A DNA stretch of 64,000 nucleotides from JADJLQ01 sp044227925 (GTDB lineage Bacteria; Bacteroidota; Bacteroidia; Chitinophagales; Saprospiraceae). This document shows positions 25,373-33,050 of the stretch, piece after piece. The notes under the pieces are model-generated. The model had not been told where the DNA came from. It searched no databases and worked only from the letters and a program-made list of their open reading frames with translations. Made by a program: the position numbers and the translations under genes. The DNA lies in the NCBI GenBank assembly GCA_044227925.1, contig JBGAVW010000019.1, forward strand, positions 9,523 to 73,522, given 5' to 3'. Numbering within the stretch: position 1 is the stretch's first letter; the number at the start of each line of letters is the position of its first letter.

Positions 25373-27316
25373 ATGAATTCATCTAAGGTAAAAGAAAAGC
25401 TGACGCTGGCAGGATTGTTGGTTGCATTGGGCATTATATACGGGGACATCGGTACCAGTCCCTTATATGTATTAAAGGCCATTCTTGGTGTACATCCTAT
25501 AACACCTGATTTGGTAATGGGAGGTGTGTCCTGTGTGTTTTGGACCCTGGTATTTCAAACTACATTTAAGTACATCATTCTTACTTTAAAAGCAGACAAT
25601 CATGGCGAGGGAGGTATATTTTCGTTATATGCATTGGTAAAAAGATACGGAAAATGGTTGGCCATCCCCACCATTTTAGGCGCAACGACATTATTGGCTG
25701 ATGGAATCATCACTCCCCCCATATCCGTCGCATCTGCAATTGAAGGGCTTACCATGATACCGGGGTTACAGCAATTGCCCACTGTACCCATCGTGATTAT
25801 TATACTTTCATTATTATTTATATTTCAGCGTTTTGGTACCCAAAATGTAGGTAAAACATTTGGACCCATTATGCTCGTTTGGTTTTCGATGTTGTTTATA
25901 CTTGGAATCCGATACATTGTTTTATATCCATCCATTATCCAATCGCTCAATCCTTACTATGCATATCAATTATTGGTGCATTTTCCAGGTGGATTCTGGT
26001 TATTGGGAGCCGTTTTTTTAGCTACCACCGGGGCAGAAGCACTTTATTCCGACCTTGGCCATTGTGGCAGGCAAAATATCAGAATTTCATGGGTGTTTGT
26101 AAAAATATGTCTCATGATAAATTACATGGGCCAGGCAGCCTGGGTTTTGTATACCAACACTAAATATCTTTCAGGTAAAAATCCATTCTATGAAATAATG
26201 CCATCCTGGTTTTTATTACCAGGCATATTGATAGCCACAGCAGCAGCAATCATTGCTTCACAAGCTCTCATTAGTGGAAGTTATACATTAATCAATGAAG
26301 CGATGAATCTCAATTTTTGGCCTCGAATTTCAGTTAGGCAGCCAACCGAAACAAAGGGACAAATTTACATACCGAGTGTAAATACCATCCTTTGGATAGG
26401 CTGTATCATGATGATATTGTATTTTAAAGAATCTGCCCATATGGAGGCAGCCTACGGATTTAGCATTACCATTGCCATGATGATGACTACGATATTACTT
26501 ACCTTCTATTTATTGTATTATTTAAAATGGAATAAATACGCCGTTTTCTTTTTAGTCCTTCTTTTCAGTATCATAGAATTCTCTTTTTTCGTGGCCAATG
26601 TGGCCAAAATCAAAGAACGATGGATGTTTCTGTTTTTTGAATTAGGAATTTTTATAGTCATGTACATATGGTTTTATGCCCGTAAGATTAATAATCGATT
26701 ACTTAAATTTACCGAATTAGGAAAATACGTACCCCTGCTGAAAGAATTAAGCAACGACGAAAAAATACCAAAATACTGTACACACCTGGTATACCTTACC
26801 AAAGCCAATAACAAACACGAAATTGAAGAAAAAATAATCAAATCAATTTTTGCTAAGCATCCAAAACGAGCCGATGTATATTGGTTTCTGCACATCGATC
26901 GCACCGATCATCCCTATACTCATACCTATAATATCCATGAGCTGGCAGATAATAAAATCATAAAAGTAAATATCCACCTGGGTTTCCGGAATTATCCCAA
27001 AACAGAAGTCTATTTCAGGAAAATCGTGAAAGAACTTGAGGAGTCACAAGAAATTAATATAAATTTCAAATCAGGCGAAAGCACCAAGTATAATCCAGAG
27101 CCAGACTTTAAATTTGTCATTATTGAAAAATTCTTATCTGTGGAAAATGAGTTTACCTTCAAATCAGGTATCTTGCTTCATACCTATTTCTTTCTGAAAA
27201 AAATGGCGTTGAGTGATATACGTGCTTTTGGACTGGAAAAAACAGATGTGGTAAAAGAAGAAATTCCCATAGTATTCAATCCTATAAAGAATCTGGAATT
27301 GGAACGGGTGGAATAA
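25373..27316 (+). CDS. kup: KUP/HAK-type potassium transporter
   Basis: 647 residues from the ATG at 25373 (an ATG at 25328 would add 15 residues with no family match). The Kup opening G-I-I-Y-G-D-I-G-T-S-P-L-Y-V (~19-32) is exact. D-N-H-G-E-G-G-I-F-S-L-Y-A-L (~75-88), G-A-.-.-L-.-A-D-G-.-I-T-P-.-I-S-V-.-S-A-.-E-G (~106-127) and T-G-A-E-A-L-Y-S-D-L-G-H-.-G (~219-232) are also conserved. About 12 membrane helices are followed by a ~210-residue cytoplasmic tail. K+ uptake driven by protons is the known role. The preceding two-component genes probably control it. Confidence 0.95.
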   Translation: MNSSKVKEKLTLAGLLVALGIIYGDIGTSPLYVLKAILGVHPITPDLVMGGVSCVFWTLVFQTTFKYIILTLKADNHGEGGIFSLYALVKRYGKWLAIPTILGATTLLADGIITPPISVASAIEGLTMIPGLQQLPTVPIVIIILSLLFIFQRFGTQNVGKTFGPIMLVWFSMLFILGIRYIVLYPSIIQSLNPYYAYQLLVHFPGGFWLLGAVFLATTGAEALYSDLGHCGRQNIRISWVFVKICLMINYMGQAAWVLYTNTKYLSGKNPFYEIMPSWFLLPGILIATAAAIIASQALISGSYTLINEAMNLNFWPRISVRQPTETKGQIYIPSVNTILWIGCIMMILYFKESAHMEAAYGFSITIAMMMTTILLTFYLLYYLKWNKYAVFFLVLLFSIIEFSFFVANVAKIKERWMFLFFELGIFIVMYIWFYARKINNRLLKFTELGKYVPLLKELSNDEKIPKYCTHLVYLTKANNKHEIEEKIIKSIFAKHPKRADVYWFLHIDRTDHPYTHTYNIHELADNKIIKVNIHLGFRNYPKTEVYFRKIVKELEESQEININFKSGESTKYNPEPDFKFVIIEKFLSVENEFTFKSGILLHTYFFLKKMALSDIRAFGLEKTDVVKEEIPIVFNPIKNLELERVE

Positions 27317-27490
27317 GGTATTTTAATATTTTACTTGCAGAAATGCATTTAAAACTAAAAATGTCACTATCTGGCTTTGAGTATAATGGTTGAATAATTT
27401 TCGATTTGGGGATTTTACATTTTCGGACTAGTGGCGGTAATGACATAGAGTAAGGTGGTGCAGTGAATTTCTCTTAACCCTTTTTGCAAT

Positions 27491-27967
27491 TTAGCCATCC
27501 CCTACCCACCTCATTTCTACTATGTTTTTCTTAAAACCCATTTTTTCATAGGCCTTAACAGCAACTTCATTACCATCGTAAACTTCCAATTTTATTTCCC
27601 AAAGGTTTTTAGAATGAGACCATGCTATAAGGCAATCAAGTATCATGGACACAATGCCCTGTCCTCTATATTCTGGGAGTACACAGATAAAACCCAGGTA
27701 AGCGTACCGTTCATATTTGTATTCCGGTTTGCCAGGTCTTATCCTGGCATAGCCGGTTGCTATAATTTTGTCTTCAAATTCAGCTACCATCACTTCAGCT
27801 TCATCAGATTCGATTAATGCTCCCAGGTCATAATAAGTTACCGGATCAGGCCGGATGGTATCATCGAAAGGCCTTTCGGATCGGATTATTTCCTGCTCAA
27901 AAGATTGAAGCGTGGTGAGCTCAGTTATCCTGGCAGGTCTTACTGTAATTTTTGATTTGTCGATCAT
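27491..27967 (-). CDS. GNAT family N-acetyltransferase
   Basis: 158 residues. Acetyl-CoA binding loop L-P-E-Y-R-G-Q-G-I-V-S-M-I-L (~96-109) with R/Q-x-x-G-x-G intact, followed by V-Y-D-G-N-E-V-A-V-K-A-Y-E-K-M-G-F-K-K (~127-145). Typical single-domain Acetyltransf_1. The substrate cannot be inferred. It stands alone: 170 bp after kup on the opposite strand, about 130 bp from the GH20-like gene. Confidence 0.83.
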   Translation of the reverse strand: MIDKSKITVRPARITELTTLQSFEQEIIRSERPFDDTIRPDPVTYYDLGALIESDEAEVMVAEFEDKIIATGYARIRPGKPEYKYERYAYLGFICVLPEYRGQGIVSMILDCLIAWSHSKNLWEIKLEVYDGNEVAVKAYEKMGFKKNIVEMRWVGDG

Positions 27968-28099
27968 TGTGAAAAAGTTATTCTAGTGGTATCGTTGGAT
28001 ATTTGAGTTTCACAATTCAAAGTACTGGATAACTTTTTTTTACAACAATAGTATTTCAAATACACAGCCTTTTAATTTTTCTTCAGATCTATTCTCATA

Positions 28100-29209
28100 T
28101 CATCTTTCCGCATCTGCTATCTTTTTATACATCTGCACAAAACAATCGGCACTGCTGGTCCTTCCTCGAGGATCTGCAACAGGACTTCCTTTCGATAAGT
28201 CGTTCATTTCTTTTTGAAAATTTCCAAAGCCGGTCCACACTGTTTGCATCATTCCATAATATTTAGGTTTCATTTCCCGTGTTGCCCCATTTCGCCATCG
28301 CACCATATCTTCTACTTGTTGCAATGCAACCTGTGGCCGGTTCCAGGGGCAGGTAATTACCCTGTAGCCTTTAGCAGCAAATATCACGGGACTTTGGTCG
28401 GGTCTTTCATAATGCCAATCGCAGATCACCACATCTTTAGATATCAGGTCTATCGATCGGTGCGTGCTGTTCATACTTGCTTCCCACATGCCCATGCCGG
28501 TAGATTTGCCATCAATCATTCTGTCACCCCAAATCCAGAGTTCTCGATTTTTTTGTTTTAAGTGTTCACCAATTAAATTCACTTCGCCTGCAAATAGTTC
28601 TGCTTTGTCCTTGCCCGAGCATCGGGGGCATTTATCATCACCTATATAAAATACTTCATCCATTCCGGCATGAAATGCAGTAGATTCAAATGCATCACAG
28701 ATTTCATCCATCACCTCAAATACCACTTTATGTACATCGGGATGCAGAGGACAATAACTTTTGCAATACAATCCATCCGCATTGGGCCATTTATATTCTG
28801 CCGGAAATTGTACATGAGGAGTTTCATCAAACTGTGGATATTTTACTAATAATGCAGTTGGTTTAGAATGCCACGATTGGTGTCCCAATAAATTTACCTG
28901 CGGAATAAGGTTGATGTTATTTTCTCTACATGTTTTTACAATAGCTTTTACATCAGCCTGGCTGAGTACTGCAGAATCTCTTAGTTCCGGGTGTGACAGA
29001 TAATTATAGTTATAATCTACTCTCAACATAAGTGTATTTACCTTACGCGGAACCAATTCATTTTTAATAAAATCAATAAACTGCTTTACTTCGTGATTCC
29101 TGGGTGCTGCAATAGCAAATCCTTGTACCAGGATTATAGAATCTTTGGCGGATTGAGCTGAAAGAATAGAATTTATAATAAAAAGAAGAAATACGAGTTT
29201 TGATTTCAT
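28100..29209 (-). CDS. Secreted GH20-like glycoside hydrolase (beta-N-acetylhexosaminidase type)
   Basis: 369 residues with a signal peptide (to about L-S-A, 18). It is a compact TIM barrel with the GH20 signature H180-A-G-M-D184-E185, where the Asp-Glu pair serves substrate-assisted catalysis. Other typical pieces: I-P-Q-V-N-L-L-G-H-.-S-W (~102-114) and W-G-D-R-M (barrel strand 6). The N-terminal accessory domain of most GH20 enzymes is missing. Two C-x-x-C cysteines after the DE pair (C-P-R-C) are unusual. It is the last gene of a run that also encodes molybdopterin synthesis proteins; a role in releasing GlcNAc for the nag genes is possible. Confidence 0.75.
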   Translation of the reverse strand: MKSKLVFLLFIINSILSAQSAKDSIILVQGFAIAAPRNHEVKQFIDFIKNELVPRKVNTLMLRVDYNYNYLSHPELRDSAVLSQADVKAIVKTCRENNINLIPQVNLLGHQSWHSKPTALLVKYPQFDETPHVQFPAEYKWPNADGLYCKSYCPLHPDVHKVVFEVMDEICDAFESTAFHAGMDEVFYIGDDKCPRCSGKDKAELFAGEVNLIGEHLKQKNRELWIWGDRMIDGKSTGMGMWEASMNSTHRSIDLISKDVVICDWHYERPDQSPVIFAAKGYRVITCPWNRPQVALQQVEDMVRWRNGATREMKPKYYGMMQTVWTGFGNFQKEMNDLSKGSPVADPRGRTSSADCFVQMYKKIADAER

Positions 29210-29222
29210 GATAAAGGAATTT

Positions 29223-29456
29223 TTAATTATGAATTTTTTTTACTATTATAGCATATAGTGAAACTATTGCCCAAGTAGCTTCTAAGATAATAAAAGGGAT
29301 TGAATGCAGCAAATAAGATGAGTAGCAGGCAAATGCAGCTCCAATAAAATTCATCCATCGGTATAGTTGATCTTCCGGTTGTATTTTATCAAATAAATTA
29401 AGAAAGTAAGCTAATAATATTAATGCTACCCCAATAGTTCCAAACAAATCAGCCAT
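29223..29456 (-). CDS. Small membrane protein, CBU_0592-like
   Basis: 77 residues with three hydrophobic helices (G-T-I-G-V-A-L-I-L-L-A-Y-F-L-N-L, M-N-F-I-G-A-A-F-A-C-Y-S-S-Y-L and I-P-F-I-I-L-E-A-T-W-A-I-V-S-L). This pattern matches a widespread small membrane family of unknown function found in many Bacteroidota. It lies 2 bp after moaCB and 13 bp before the GH20-like gene, so it is surely in the same transcript. Confidence 0.75.
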   Translation of the reverse strand: MADLFGTIGVALILLAYFLNLFDKIQPEDQLYRWMNFIGAAFACYSSYLLHSIPFIILEATWAIVSLYAIIVKKIHN

Positions 29457-29458
29457 GA

Positions 29459-30361
29459 TTAGTGTCGTTGTCCTTCCCGTATTTTAAATACATGCAATAT
29501 TGCAGGAAAAAGGGCATCGATGGTCTCTTTAGTTCCATTTGGCGATCCGGGGGTAGTAACGACTAGGGCTTTGCCTATGAATCCAGCAATCCCTCTTGAA
29601 AGCATAGCTGTGGAAATTCTTTGCTGGCCGTATTGTCGTGCGGTCTCCATTATTCCAGGGATTTCTTTATCAATCAGTGGTTTGATGGCATCGGGAGTGT
29701 AGTCATAAGGCCCTAATCCGGTACCACCAATAAATAGTACTATGTCAGCTGATTGAGCTAATTTTTTTGCTCTTACCTGGATAAGGTTAAAATCATCAGG
29801 AATAATCTCCTGGGATGTAATTTGGATACCCAGCTTTTCAAGTTTTGTTTTCGCCAGTAAACCGGATTTGTCTTCAGCCAATCCTTTAGAGACACTATCA
29901 GAGCAAACCACAATGGCAGCACTTAAATGGTCGTATTTTTCTTTATTATCAGATTTTCCGCCTTTTTTTGATTCAAGTCTGATATTTTTAATTTCTACCC
30001 CTTTGTCTATAGGTTTTAGCATATCATATATAGTAAGTGCTACCACTGATGCTCCGTGCATGGCTTCCACTTCTACTCCGGTCTTATAAATGGTATGTAC
30101 TTCTACCTGTATCCTGATTTCAAGGTCTTTGATTTCATGGCTGATCTGTGTAAATTCTATTGGTAGTGGATGACAATCCGGTATAAGTTCGCTTGTTTTC
30201 TTTACTGCAAATAATCCGGCTACCCTGGAAAATTCAAAGATATCGCCTTTAGGAATTTGTTTGTTTTTAATAGCATCTATGGTTTCTTGTTTGGAAACAG
30301 AAACGATCGCAGAAGCAATGGCTTTTCGGAGCGAATTGGATTTATGCGTGATGTCTACCAT
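29459..30361 (-). CDS. Bifunctional molybdenum cofactor protein MoaC/MogA (MoaCB)
   Basis: 300 residues in two domains. Residues ~1-135 are MoaC, cyclic pyranopterin monophosphate synthase: G-D-I-F-E-F-S-R-V-A-G-L-F-A-.-K-K-T-S-E-L-I-P-.-C-H-P-L-P and L-T-I-Y-D-M-.-K-.-.-D-K-G-.-E-I are conserved. Residues ~148-295 are a MogA/MoaB molybdopterin adenylyltransferase: S-D-S-V-S-K-G, G-G-T-G-L-G-P-Y-D-Y-T-P-D-A and L-S-R-G-I-A-G are visible. The fusion is known in Bacteroidota. Its neighbours are moaE and moaD. Confidence 0.92.
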   Translation of the reverse strand: MVDITHKSNSLRKAIASAIVSVSKQETIDAIKNKQIPKGDIFEFSRVAGLFAVKKTSELIPDCHPLPIEFTQISHEIKDLEIRIQVEVHTIYKTGVEVEAMHGASVVALTIYDMLKPIDKGVEIKNIRLESKKGGKSDNKEKYDHLSAAIVVCSDSVSKGLAEDKSGLLAKTKLEKLGIQITSQEIIPDDFNLIQVRAKKLAQSADIVLFIGGTGLGPYDYTPDAIKPLIDKEIPGIMETARQYGQQRISTAMLSRGIAGFIGKALVVTTPGSPNGTKETIDALFPAILHVFKIREGQRH

Positions 30362-30397
30362 AATGAAAGTATTCCTTTTGCTTAATCATGGGTTGGC

Positions 30398-30850
30398 TTA
30401 TGCATCCATTTTGTTTACCTTCCACACGTGACTTTGATCTTCAAAAAGTTCTTTTCCCCATACGGGCAATTCTTTTTTGATCCTTTCCACACATTCTTCA
30501 CAGGATTTGATAGCCGGGCTCCGATGTTTGGATGATGTAAATACAAATAGTGAATTTTCTCCTGTTTTTACCAATCCAAGGCTATGATATACATGCATAC
30601 AGGTGAGATCGTATTTGGCAAATAGATCTTGTCTGATCTTATGCATAACTTCGAGAGCCATATCGGTATACGCAGTGTATTCAATTCCAGTGACTGTTTT
30701 ACCGTCAATCACATCGGCTCTCACCTGGCCCAGAAAGATACTGTGGCCACCGATATCCGTTTTGTTCATATGATGAGTAATCTTTTCACCTACAAAAGCC
30801 CCGGTGATAGGACCTTCAACAAAAATATTGCGTATTTTATGATCTGCCAT
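30398..30850 (-). CDS. moaE: Molybdopterin synthase catalytic subunit
   Basis: 150 residues. Large subunit of molybdopterin synthase, which transfers sulfur from MoaD to precursor Z. The segments G-H-S-I-F-L-G-Q-V-R-A-D (~34-45), L-.-V-M-H-K-I-R (~67-74), and the late S-S-K-H-R-.-.-A-I-K-S-C-E-.-C-V-E-R-I-K-K-E-L-P-V-W-G-K-E (~106-134, with active-site lysines) fit MoaE. 12 bp after moaD, 36 bp before moaCB. Confidence 0.92.
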   Translation of the reverse strand: MADHKIRNIFVEGPITGAFVGEKITHHMNKTDIGGHSIFLGQVRADVIDGKTVTGIEYTAYTDMALEVMHKIRQDLFAKYDLTCMHVYHSLGLVKTGENSLFVFTSSKHRSPAIKSCEECVERIKKELPVWGKELFEDQSHVWKVNKMDA

Positions 30851-30862
30851 AATTTCAAGAGT

Positions 30863-31099
30863 TTATCCACCTGCGTAAGGAGGTAGCAATGCCAGGACCT
30901 GACCGCCGGAGACGGATGTATTTTCGTTAATTATTTCTTTATCCAAAGCCAGTTGGAAGGTATGATGTTGAAGTATTGGATATTGGCTCTTCAGTGCTTC
31001 GATGACTTGATCTGTAGTATTTACATCATCCATTTCTAAAGAAGATTTTCCTATTTGCTCGCCTAATTGTCCAAAAAACAGAATTTTAATGATTGGCAT
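30863..31099 (-). CDS. moaD: Molybdopterin synthase sulfur carrier subunit (MoaD/ThiS family)
   Basis: 78-residue ubiquitin-like protein that begins I-L-F-F-G-Q-L-G-E and ends in P-P-Y-A-G-G. The terminal Gly-Gly becomes a thiocarboxylate that supplies sulfur to MoaE. Located first in the moaD-moaE-moaCB gene order. The genes moaA and moeA are not in this window. Confidence 0.9.
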   Translation of the reverse strand: MPIIKILFFGQLGEQIGKSSLEMDDVNTTDQVIEALKSQYPILQHHTFQLALDKEIINENTSVSGGQVLALLPPYAGG

Positions 31100-31210
31100 G
31101 TATTATGTAAAAGTACGGAATTGAATTGAAATTAAAACGAAGCGGAGCAGTCCGGGGTATAATATCAACAATCAGAATTATCCAGATTACGCCTTACGCT
31201 TAATTTGGAT

Positions 31211-31218
31211 TAATTTTG
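31211..31218 (+). promoter_or_regulatory. -7 element (TAnnTTTG) before prfA
   Basis: TAATTTTG fits the consensus, ends 7 bp before the ATG, and has no clear TTTG at -33. Tentative. Confidence 0.35.
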
Positions 31219-31225
31219 CGCCGCC

Positions 31226-32299
31226 ATGCATGACAAACTGGAAGCCATTTCCAACCGATTTTACGACCTCGAAGAGCAAATGTCTGACCCTAAAGTGGTG
31301 AATGACACTGCTCGTTTTTCCAAAGTACATAAAGAATACAAAGACCTCCAACCTATAGTGGGGGCATTTAAAACACTGAAGCAATATGAGTCAGAGCTTT
31401 CCGGAGCTAAGGAAATGCTCAGTGAAGGAGATGAGGAACTACGCGTAATGGCCAAAGCTGAAATTGCATCTTTGCAGGAGGAAATAGAAAAGCTCGAAAT
31501 AGAAATTAAAGAACTTCTTATACCCAAAGATCCGGAAGATTCCAAAGATATCATTCTTGAAATCAGGTCTGGTACAGGTGGAGATGAAGCAAGTATTTTT
31601 GCAGGGGACCTCCTCAGAATGTATACGCGTTTTTTTGATAAACAAGGATGGAAAACAGAATTAATTTATGAAAACCAAGGTGCTGTGGGTGGGTATAATA
31701 AGGTGGTATTGGAAGTCACAGGCGAAGATGTATATGGTAAAATGAAGTTTGAATCTGGTACTCATCGTGTACAACGGGTACCTAAGACAGAAGCCCAGGG
31801 CAGAGTGCATACATCGGCTGCTACCGTGGTAGCTGTGCCTAAACTTGAATTGGATGATGTAAACATAAATAAAGCCGACCTCAGGGTAGATACATTTAGA
31901 GCAAGTGGTGCAGGAGGGCAACACGTAAATAAAACGGAATCGGGTGTGCGATTTACCCATATCCCCACCGGAATTGTTTCAGAAAGTACAGAAAGCAGAT
32001 CCCAACATAAAAATCGGGAAATAGCTATGGGAAGATTAATATCAAAAATACAAGAAGCTCAAATACAACAACATAATGAAGGTATTGCAGCCCAACGAAA
32101 ATCAATTGTAGGCTCAGGTGACCGATCAGAAAAGATCAGGACTTATAATTTTCCTCAAAACAGACTTACCGATCATCGAATCAATCTCACTTTATATAAT
32201 CTGGATGTCATCATGGATGGTTATATTGATGATATTATAGAAAAACTCCGTGTGGCTGATAATGCTGAGAAAATGAAAGGTCAGACCGAATCAGTTTAA
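31226..32299 (+). CDS. prfA: Peptide chain release factor 1
   Basis: 357 residues, normal length. It recognises UAA/UAG stop codons and triggers peptide release on the ribosome. The catalytic G-G-Q is at residues 230-232 (R-A-S-G-A-G-G-Q-H-V-N). The stop-codon-reading tripeptide is P-K-T (186-188) in place of P-A-T of E. coli; P-x-T is the accepted form. R-S-G-T-G-G-D-E-A (~114-122) is also typical. A frameshift site as in RF2 is not seen, as expected for RF1. Isolated gene, divergent from moaD. Confidence 0.96.
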   Translation: MHDKLEAISNRFYDLEEQMSDPKVVNDTARFSKVHKEYKDLQPIVGAFKTLKQYESELSGAKEMLSEGDEELRVMAKAEIASLQEEIEKLEIEIKELLIPKDPEDSKDIILEIRSGTGGDEASIFAGDLLRMYTRFFDKQGWKTELIYENQGAVGGYNKVVLEVTGEDVYGKMKFESGTHRVQRVPKTEAQGRVHTSAATVVAVPKLELDDVNINKADLRVDTFRASGAGGQHVNKTESGVRFTHIPTGIVSESTESRSQHKNREIAMGRLISKIQEAQIQQHNEGIAAQRKSIVGSGDRSEKIRTYNFPQNRLTDHRINLTLYNLDVIMDGYIDDIIEKLRVADNAEKMKGQTESV

Positions 32300-32340
32300 G
32301 CATCTGATATTCAATTATTTAAAATTTATTTCAATACTAT

Positions 32341-32371
32341 TTTGATTTGTGTAAAATAAAATTTAGATTTG
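32341..32371 (+). promoter_or_regulatory. Bacteroidota-type promoter of mntR-mntH
   Basis: TTTG (32341-32344), 19 bp, then TAGATTTG (32364-32371): an exact match to the -33/-7 consensus TTTG-N19-TAnnTTTG. The transcript would start near 32378, giving about a 10-nt leader before the ATG at 32388. This is the best promoter in the window. Confidence 0.75.
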
Positions 32372-32384
32372 TCTAAATTTTATT
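32355..32384. promoter_or_regulatory. Palindromic operator over the mntR promoter
   Basis: A perfect 13-bp inverted repeat, AATAAAATTTAGA / TCTAAATTTTATT, with a TTTG centre. It covers the -7 element and the predicted transcription start, and ends 3 bp before the ATG. AAATTTAGA-type arms resemble DtxR/MntR-family operators, so autorepression by the encoded regulator in the presence of Mn(II)/Fe(II) is the simplest reading. Confidence 0.7.
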
Positions 32385-32387
32385 GCG

Positions 32388-33047
32388 ATGCCGAGTCAAA
32401 CTATTGAAAACTATATAAAAGCGATTTATCATCTATCGGAATCAGATTCGTTTTCGGTATCTACTTCTGCGCTCTCTGAGCATTTAGCCACTACGGCAGC
32501 TTCGGTCACGGATATGTTGAAAAAACTAGCTGATCAAAAACTGATAGAATATATTAAATACAAAGGAGTAAAACTAACACCAAATGGCAGGTCATTGGCC
32601 CTTCAGCTCATCAGGAAACATCGTATTTGGGAGACTTTCTTGCATACTAAGCTTGGAATCACCTGGGATGAGGTACATGAAATAGCAGAGCAACTGGAAC
32701 ACATCAAGAGTGATTTGCTAATAGATAAATTAGATGAATCGTTAAACTATCCGAAGTATGATCCACATGGTGATCCTATTCCAGATGCTACCGGAAAGTT
32801 TACCTTCAGATTACAAAAACCATTGATTCAGGTGCAACCCGGTGAAAAAGTCAAAGTAGTGGGTGTCAAAGATCACAAAACATCATTCCTTAAATATTTG
32901 GATAGTATTCCTCTGGCTATCGAACAGACCATAGAAGTGCAAGAAAAAATTGATTTTGATGATTCATTAATAATCAAATTAAATGATGATAAATCATGGA
33001 CCCTGACAGCCATAGCAGCTGAAAATATATTGGTAAAAAGCATTTAG
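32388..33047 (+). CDS. mntR: DtxR/MntR family metal-dependent transcriptional repressor
   Basis: 219 residues. The winged-helix N-terminus (E-N-Y-I-K-A-I-Y-H-L, L-S-E-H-L-.-T-T-A-A-S-V-T-D-M-L-K-K-L) is followed by the dimerisation and metal-binding domain (R-K-H-R-I-W-E-T-F-L, W-D-E-V-H-E-I-A-E-Q-L-E-H, with E, H and C/D ligands) and D-P-H-G-D-P-I-P. Residues ~145-219 form a FeoA/SH3-like domain, as in DtxR rather than the short Bacillus MntR. Three bases before mntH, which makes manganese or iron the likely co-repressor. The operator described at 32355-32384 fits autoregulation. Confidence 0.88.
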   Translation: MPSQTIENYIKAIYHLSESDSFSVSTSALSEHLATTAASVTDMLKKLADQKLIEYIKYKGVKLTPNGRSLALQLIRKHRIWETFLHTKLGITWDEVHEIAEQLEHIKSDLLIDKLDESLNYPKYDPHGDPIPDATGKFTFRLQKPLIQVQPGEKVKVVGVKDHKTSFLKYLDSIPLAIEQTIEVQEKIDFDDSLIIKLNDDKSWTLTAIAAENILVKSI

Positions 33048-33050
33048 AAA

